From the NCBI GenBank assembly GCA_963754065.1, contig CAVWFH010000021.1:1-10294 (forward strand): a stretch of 10,294 bases of DNA, in the 5' to 3' direction. This document shows positions 6,654 through 10,294 of the stretch, one piece after another. The position numbers and the translations under genes were made by a program. The notes under the pieces are model-generated. The model made no database searches, had not been told where the DNA came from, and was given only the letters and a program-made list of their open reading frames with translations. How positions within the stretch are numbered: the stretch's first letter is position 1; every line of letters begins with the position of its first letter. Source of the stretch: JALORV01 sp963754065 (GTDB lineage: Bacteria > Pseudomonadota > Gammaproteobacteria > Burkholderiales > Burkholderiaceae_F).

Positions 6654-7310
6654 CTAGGCGGCCGCGCGCCGGACTTCGGCGGTCATGCGCTGCGCGAGGT
6701 TCAGGAAGCTGATCTTCGCCGCCTCCAGACTGTCGACGATCTCGGTGGCTCGCGCCTGCAGGAATGCATGGATCAGCAGGAACGGGATCGCGACCATCAG
6801 GGCGAACGCGGTGTTGTTCATCGCGATCGAGATCGACGCCGCCAGCAGCTCGGCCTTCTCGGCCGGGTTGACGTTGGCCACCGCGGTGAAGGCCTTGATC
6901 AGGCCGATGATCGTGCCGAGCAGACCCACCAGCGTGATGACATTGGCAAAGGTCGCGATGTAATGCGTGCGCTTTTCCAGTCGCGGCACGATTTCCATCA
7001 TGCCTTCCTCCATCGCGGCGTCGATGTCCTCGCGCCGGTGCGGCGTCCGCAGCCGTTCGATGCCGTAGGTGACGATCTTGCCGATCGCCACGTCACCGCT
7101 GCCCGCCACGGCCTGGGCCTTGTCGAACTTCCCGTTCTGCAGCAACGGCAGCATCTGGTCCCACATCTTGCGATTCTCCGAGCGCGCCCGGTTCAGGAAG
7201 ATGAATCGTTCGATCGCGACCGCGACGCCGAGCGCCATGATCAGGATGCTGGGATAGATGAACATCCCGCTGTCCTGGAAGAACTTGACGACGGTACTGA
7301 AGGTATTCAT
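6654..7310 (-). CDS. MotA/TolQ/ExbB-family proton channel subunit (AglR-like)
   Basis: The protein has 218 residues, near the length of TolQ (230). Three transmembrane helices are visible: about 17-38 (FIYPSILIMALGVAVAIERF), 118-143 (containing LVGLLGTIIGLIKAF) and 155-183 (LLAASISIAMNNTAFALMVA then IPFLLI). The large cytoplasmic loop lies between helices 1 and 2. Thr133 in GLLGTI and Thr167 in NNTAF match the conserved pore threonines (E. coli ExbB Thr148 and Thr181). The pore Glu of ExbB (Glu176) aligns with Ile162, so the channel lacks that acid. The start ATG at 7308-7310 has GGAG 8 bases upstream. It is followed by two ExbD-like genes, giving the ExbB-ExbD-ExbD order. It should form the pentameric inner-membrane channel of the motor. 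Confidence 0.92.
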   Translation of the reverse strand: MNTFSTVVKFFQDSGMFIYPSILIMALGVAVAIERFIFLNRARSENRKMWDQMLPLLQNGKFDKAQAVAGSGDVAIGKIVTYGIERLRTPHRREDIDAAMEEGMMEIVPRLEKRTHYIATFANVITLVGLLGTIIGLIKAFTAVANVNPAEKAELLAASISIAMNNTAFALMVAIPFLLIHAFLQARATEIVDSLEAAKISFLNLAQRMTAEVRRAAA

Positions 7311-7347
7311 GGCTCGATCTCCGAAAACATTCCGATGACTGCTTGAC

Positions 7348-7701
7348 TCACTTCCTATCCGGCGCCGGTGCCACGCTGGGCGTGGCCGGGCCGTTTGCTT
7401 CTGCTGCGCGCGACTGGATCAGAGCGTCAAAGCGCACCTGCCGGCGGAACACGTCGCGATCGACCGGCGCCAGCGCCTCGTCAAGCACACTGTCCAGCGG
7501 ACGACTGGAAAGATCCCCCGGCAATGGCTTCTTCCAGGGCACGATGTAGAGGACCTTCGGCAGCTCGCGATTTCCGATGATCTGCGTTCGATCGATTTCC
7601 GCGCGGTCCTGCGCCACGGCCCCGCTCGCGACCAGCGCGCCCACGAGGGCCATGGTCGCGCGCAACGAATCGCTCCGATGCCCGAAGAAGCGCCGCTTCA
7701 T
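7348..7701 (-). CDS. Small secreted protein of unknown function in the motor operon
   Basis: The protein has 117 residues and starts at the ATG at 7699-7701, with AAGGAG 5 bases upstream. The start overlaps the TPR lipoprotein stop by 4 bp (ATGA). A signal peptide spans about residues 1-30 (MKRRFF, hydrophobic ATMALVGALVASGAVA, likely cut before QDRAE). The mature protein contains IIGNRELPKVLYIVPWKKPL (41-60), which looks like a conserved core, then an acidic, helical stretch to about 95 and a Pro/Ala-rich tail. I recognise no domain family. Its place between the TPR lipoprotein and the ExbB-like gene, and its export signal, suggest a periplasmic accessory factor of the complex. A counterpart of the small periplasmic Glt proteins such as GltC is possible but unproven. 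Confidence 0.8.
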   Translation of the reverse strand: MKRRFFGHRSDSLRATMALVGALVASGAVAQDRAEIDRTQIIGNRELPKVLYIVPWKKPLPGDLSSRPLDSVLDEALAPVDRDVFRRQVRFDALIQSRAAEANGPATPSVAPAPDRK

Positions 7702-8396
7702 CCCTGCTCCTTGCGTTGAGGCGTGTTCTTCTGGGTAGTGCGATTCCTCAGGTCGCTGATCCAGCGCTGCACCTGGGCGTCGCCGCCGGGCGTCAACTGC
7801 AGGTAGCGATCGTAGAGTTCAAGCGCGCGTACGCCATCCCACAGATACAAGTCATACAAAATGCCGAGGTTCAGCACGGCCGGCGAGTAGTTGGCATCCA
7901 ACGTGGTCGCCTGTTCGTATGAGGCCTTCGCCTTGGCGAAGTCCCCAGCTGTACGGTAGGTGATGCCCAGCTGGTTATGCAGCTCGGCACGTTGCGGGCT
8001 CAGCTGGACCGCTTTCTCGAGTGCCGCAACCGCGTCCGGTGTCTTGCCGGCCTGGCGATGGATGAGACCGAGGTTGGCGTACGGTCCGGCCAGTTCCGGA
8101 TTGGACTTCGTCAGCGCGACAAATCCGCGCTCGGCCTCGGCTGCGCGTCCGGCGGCAAGCGCCAGGCGCGCGTTGTCGAAGGCGCGTTGCACGGCCGGGC
8201 TGACCGGCACTTCGGGTTTCGGTGCAGCCGTTGCGGCCGTGTCCTGGGCGGACTTGGTTGCCGGCACAGCCTTTGCATCGACAGGCGCCGCAGCGTCGGG
8301 CGTAGCGGACTTGTCGCCAAACATCGCGCATGCCGACAGCACGGCGCTTGCCGCGACGAGGCAGCCGGTCCGAATCAGGCCTTCAGCGAATCGCAT
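7698..8396 (-). CDS. TPR outer-membrane-type lipoprotein (GltE-like)
   Basis: The protein has 232 residues from the ATG at 8394-8396. This internal start is chosen because GGAGAGGA lies 6 bases upstream and a lipoprotein signal follows at once: MRFAEGLIRTG, hydrophobic core, lipobox LSAC with Cys23. Ala at +2 predicts outer-membrane sorting. After a Pro/Ala-rich linker (24-66) come about four TPR units at 68-101, 103-136, 137-170 and 171-204, with typical signatures (AGPYANLGLIHRQAGKTPDA, AELHNQLGITYRTAGDFAKA). TPR superhelices mediate protein-protein contacts, so it may dock the periplasmic parts of the motor at the outer membrane, like GltE (AglT) of Myxococcus or PilF/PilW-type pilotins. 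The gene overlaps the end of the upstream TPR gene by 14 bp and the next gene by 4 bp. Confidence 0.88.
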   Translation of the reverse strand: MRFAEGLIRTGCLVAASAVLSACAMFGDKSATPDAAAPVDAKAVPATKSAQDTAATAAPKPEVPVSPAVQRAFDNARLALAAGRAAEAERGFVALTKSNPELAGPYANLGLIHRQAGKTPDAVAALEKAVQLSPQRAELHNQLGITYRTAGDFAKAKASYEQATTLDANYSPAVLNLGILYDLYLWDGVRALELYDRYLQLTPGGDAQVQRWISDLRNRTTQKNTPQRKEQG

Positions 8397-9213
8397 CGAC
8401 CGTCCTCTCCGCACGTTCCACCTTGTTGTAGCGGGCCGGCCGCAGTTGCCCGAGCGCCGTGATGCTGTCGCGCACCGAGACATCGTAGATGCCGATCGTG
8501 GTGCGCTTGGCGTTGACCTCGTGCACTTCGATTGCCTTTTCCTCGAACGGGAAGGCCTGCTCCTCCAGCAGCACGTTGTATTGCTCGAGCTCGTCCTTCT
8601 TGAGACCCTTCGGCCGCTGGGAGGTCATCAGCGCCTTGCCGAAGTCCCGATACAGCTCGGCGGTCTGGTATGTCGCCGCCGTTGACACCTCGGCAATGCC
8701 GTAGTCCGCCGCCGTCGCATACGCCTTCAGCGCCAGCTCCATCTTGTCTTTCTTGACCTTCAACTGACGCTTCAGCGGCTCGACCAGCGCAACCTTGCGG
8801 TAGTCGTCGACCAGCGGCTGTGCCAGCGCGAGCGTGGCCATGCCGCCGAGGTAGCGCGTGCGGTCGGTGCGCGCAGCGCCGGCGGTCAGGTCGGTCCGCT
8901 GCACTTCCTTCATCAGCGCTTGTTCGCGCGCTCCATTGCCGTCTTCGCGCGCGACGCGAGCCAGGCGATAGCGCGCCTCCAGCGCGGGCTCAAGCGGCTC
9001 GGGGTACTGCTTGACATAGCGCTCGTAGGCGCGTGCCGCCGGCGCGCGCGCTCCGGCCTTCTCGTACATCTCGGCTGCCTGCCAGAGCCCCGCGCGCGCC
9101 AGTTGCGGATTCGTGTTCGCGGCCGAAAGTCGTTCGAATTCCGCTGCGGCCTGCGTCCAACTGCCCTTCTCCACGTAGGCGACGGCGAGCTTGCCGGACA
9201 CTTCGGCCTGCAA
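8383..9213 (-). CDS. C-terminal intact reading segment of the large TPR protein
   Basis: This is the longest undisturbed stretch of the broken TPR gene: 276 residues from an internal ATG, though the same frame stays open back to about 9276 just after a TAA created by the shift. It shows helical repeat pairs such as GKLAVAYVEKGSWTQAAAEF and GLWQAAEMYEKAGARAPAAR, then a Lys/Glu-rich helical region (KRQLKVKKDKMELALKAYAT) and a conserved-looking tail. The ATG at 9213 is internal to the ancestral protein and has no reason to be a true start. Confidence 0.6.
   Translation of the reverse strand: MQAEVSGKLAVAYVEKGSWTQAAAEFERLSAANTNPQLARAGLWQAAEMYEKAGARAPAARAYERYVKQYPEPLEPALEARYRLARVAREDGNGAREQALMKEVQRTDLTAGAARTDRTRYLGGMATLALAQPLVDDYRKVALVEPLKRQLKVKKDKMELALKAYATAADYGIAEVSTAATYQTAELYRDFGKALMTSQRPKGLKKDELEQYNVLLEEQAFPFEEKAIEVHEVNAKRTTIGIYDVSVRDSITALGQLRPARYNKVERAERTVDAIR
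8403..8410 (-). promoter_or_regulatory. Ribosome binding site deciding the TPR lipoprotein start
   Basis: The minus strand reads GGAGAGGA with 6 bases before the ATG at 8396. It lies inside the 3' end of the preceding gene, consistent with coupled translation. It argues against the longer in-frame start at 8483, whose extra residues are Arg-rich shadow sequence of the upstream gene. Confidence 0.5.
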
Positions 9214-9441
9214 CGGATGCTTCGGATAGCGGGTGCGGAAATCCTCCAGCAGGCGTGCAGCACCGTCCCAATCCTTTTAGCGCCAGCATCGCCGCCGCGG
9301 CGTCGTACTGTGCGGTGGCACGCACCGGCGAGGCCGGTGCCACGCTCGCCACCCGCGTGTAGTGCCCGATCGCTTCGGGCAGCTGCCCATTTTCGCGCGC
9401 CGCCTCGCCCTGTTTGTAGACCGAAGCAGCCAGACGCTCGG

Positions 9442-10218
9442 TCAATGCACACGCGCCGCATCCCTTTCCGGCGTCAGCACAAGCACCTCGCCATACGCAC
9501 GCTCGGCGTCGACGAACGCACCGTTCTCGAATGACGTGTGCGCCACCACGGTCCAGGCCACGCGCCGCTGATCCGCCGGTGGTGGCGGCTGCAGCGCGAG
9601 ACCTGGCGCGCGACCGCGTTGGCGCGTTGACCGTCGTTCAGCGCGTACAGCTTTTCGGCAGCGTTGGTCAGCACCGGCGCGCCGCGGGGGTCCTGCGGGA
9701 ACGACTTTGAGAACCGCAGCGCGCTGTCGACCGCAGCTAGCTGGACCTTCTGCACGTCGGGCGTCGCAGGGCGCTTTTTGCTGCGCGTAGGCGAGCAGCG
9801 CGGCGTATCCGGCATCGGCGCTCTTGACGTGCTGCGGATAGCCGTAGGCGGACTTCTCGTACTCGACCGCGGCCTCGGAATAGCGCGCATCCTCGTACAA
9901 CAGCTCGGCCAGCAGGAAATTGTTCTGCGCGGCCTGCGGGTCCTGCGGGAAGGAGGTCAGGTAGCTGCGGTACCAGCGCACCGCCTCCTGGTAGTCCTCG
10001 CTCTTCTTCGACTTCTGCGCCCCGGCATGATGGAAGCGTGCCAGTTCCTCCAGGTGGGTCTTGACCAGCGGCTCGGCATTCCGAGACCAGCCCTCCGGAT
10101 TGCTGCGCTGGTAGTCGCTGCCCACACCATAGTGAGTCACGTACTGCTTCTTCGCTTCCAGCGCCTGCGTGGGAAAACCTCCCGTCGCATAGATGTCGAT
10201 CACGCGCGCCTGCAGCAC
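9442..10218 (-). CDS. Upstream open segment of the large TPR protein (part out of frame)
   Basis: This single open frame of 258 codons begins at a GTG. It reads authentic TPR sequence from 10218 to about 9776 (VIDIYATGGFPTQALEAKKQ, NNFLLAELLYEDARYSEAAV) and again from about 9603 to 9450. Between these, the true sequence lies in another frame and the translation here is Arg/Pro-rich nonsense. It should not be read as an independent gene. Confidence 0.45.
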   Translation of the reverse strand: MLQARVIDIYATGGFPTQALEAKKQYVTHYGVGSDYQRSNPEGWSRNAEPLVKTHLEELARFHHAGAQKSKKSEDYQEAVRWYRSYLTSFPQDPQAAQNNFLLAELLYEDARYSEAAVEYEKSAYGYPQHVKSADAGYAALLAYAQQKAPCDARRAEGPASCGRQRAAVLKVVPAGPPRRAGADQRCRKAVRAERRSTRQRGRAPGLALQPPPPADQRRVAWTVVAHTSFENGAFVDAERAYGEVLVLTPERDAARVH

Positions 10219-10294
10219 GGCGCCTCCGGGTGTGACGGCGAACGCTGCGCGAAGGCGCCGAAGGTATCGGCGGCATCCTTGACACGGTCCTGCC

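Larger units (their letters stand above)
8383..10294 (-). pseudogene. Large TPR protein (GltD-like), 5' end missing, reading frame broken by about five single-base indels
   Basis: Spliced across frames, this gives about 630 residues of continuous TPR-type helical repeats. The start lies beyond the right edge. Pieces, in order: QDRVKDAADTFGAFAQRSPS.. (10293 to about 10223); VLQARVIDIYATGGF.. to ..AYAQQK (10218 to about 9776); KRPATPDVQKVQLAAVDSAL.. to ..AVARQV (about 9778 to 9601); LALQPPPPADQRRVAWTVV.. (about 9603 to 9450); ALTERLAASVYKQGEAAREN.. to ..MLALK (about 9447 to 9276); DWDGAARLLEDFRTRYPKHP.. to the stop (9273 to 8383). Each junction needs one base added or removed, and coding quality is good on both sides. 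The protein is probably a periplasmic scaffold of the motor complex. Either these are sequencing errors near a contig end or a recently inactivated gene. The seven other genes of the window that are fully contained have intact frames, which favours errors. It overlaps the downstream lipoprotein gene by 14 bp. Confidence 0.8.

Noticed and set aside
4567..7310. A classical siderophore TonB-ExbB-ExbD or Tol-Pal operon
   Set aside because: The transducer has an AgmX/PglI-type tail, there are two ExbD copies with one lacking the Asp, and TPR genes are linked instead of TolA/TolB/Pal or a TonB-dependent receptor.
6375..7346. Plus-strand open frame of about 320 codons opposite the ExbB gene
   Set aside because: It is antisense shadow of a gene with clear family motifs, and its product shows no recognisable domain.
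8397..8483. Longer start at 8483 for the TPR lipoprotein
   Set aside because: It would add 29 Arg-rich residues in front of a normal lipoprotein signal and overlap the upstream gene by about 100 bp. The ATG at 8396 has a good ribosome binding site.

Overview
The window looks like chromosomal DNA of a high-GC proteobacterium. I favour a beta- or gammaproteobacterium, judging from the ACGG-type lipoprotein signal, the codon bias and the gene neighbourhood, but no rRNA or marker gene confirms this. Every gene I can support lies on the minus strand, so transcription runs from the right edge to the left edge. I see no tRNA, rRNA, CRISPR array, transposase or phage gene.

Right part (10294 to 4567): a tightly packed seven-gene operon. 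In transcription order it holds a large tetratricopeptide-repeat (TPR) protein (5' end outside the window, reading frame broken by about five apparent single-base indels), a TPR outer-membrane-type lipoprotein, a small secreted protein of unknown function, an ExbB/TolQ/MotA-family proton channel subunit, two consecutive ExbD/TolR-family subunits, and a TonB-like protein with an AgmX/PglI-type C-terminal domain. Junctions are 14 bp and 4 bp overlaps, gaps of 37 and 25 bp, then 4 bp and 1 bp overlaps, so co-transcription and translational coupling are likely. The gene content matches the non-gliding relatives of the Myxococcus Agl-Glt machinery (TPR proteins, AglR-like and AglQ/S-like motor, GltG/AgmX-like transducer) better than a classical siderophore TonB-ExbB-ExbD system. 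The probable job is to use proton-motive force at the inner membrane to drive something across the periplasm through the transducer and TPR proteins. What is moved or transported is not visible here. The ExbD next to ExbB has Asn at the normally essential membrane Asp, while the second ExbD keeps the Asp.

Middle (4117 to 4566): about 450 bp without a credible gene. It holds a perfect 18-bp palindrome, a small hairpin just after the operon, a LacI/GalR-type operator-like palindrome, and a pair of 9-bp direct repeats with 11-bp period upstream of the next gene.

Left part (4116 to 1): a 1309-residue putative surface lipoprotein with a ZU5-like region, three Ig-like domains and a long Asp-box (BNR/Ycf48-type) beta-propeller region with 13 clear repeats plus one degenerate repeat, which fits two seven-bladed propellers. 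It is followed after 53 bp by the first 44 codons of a secreted protein that runs off the left edge.
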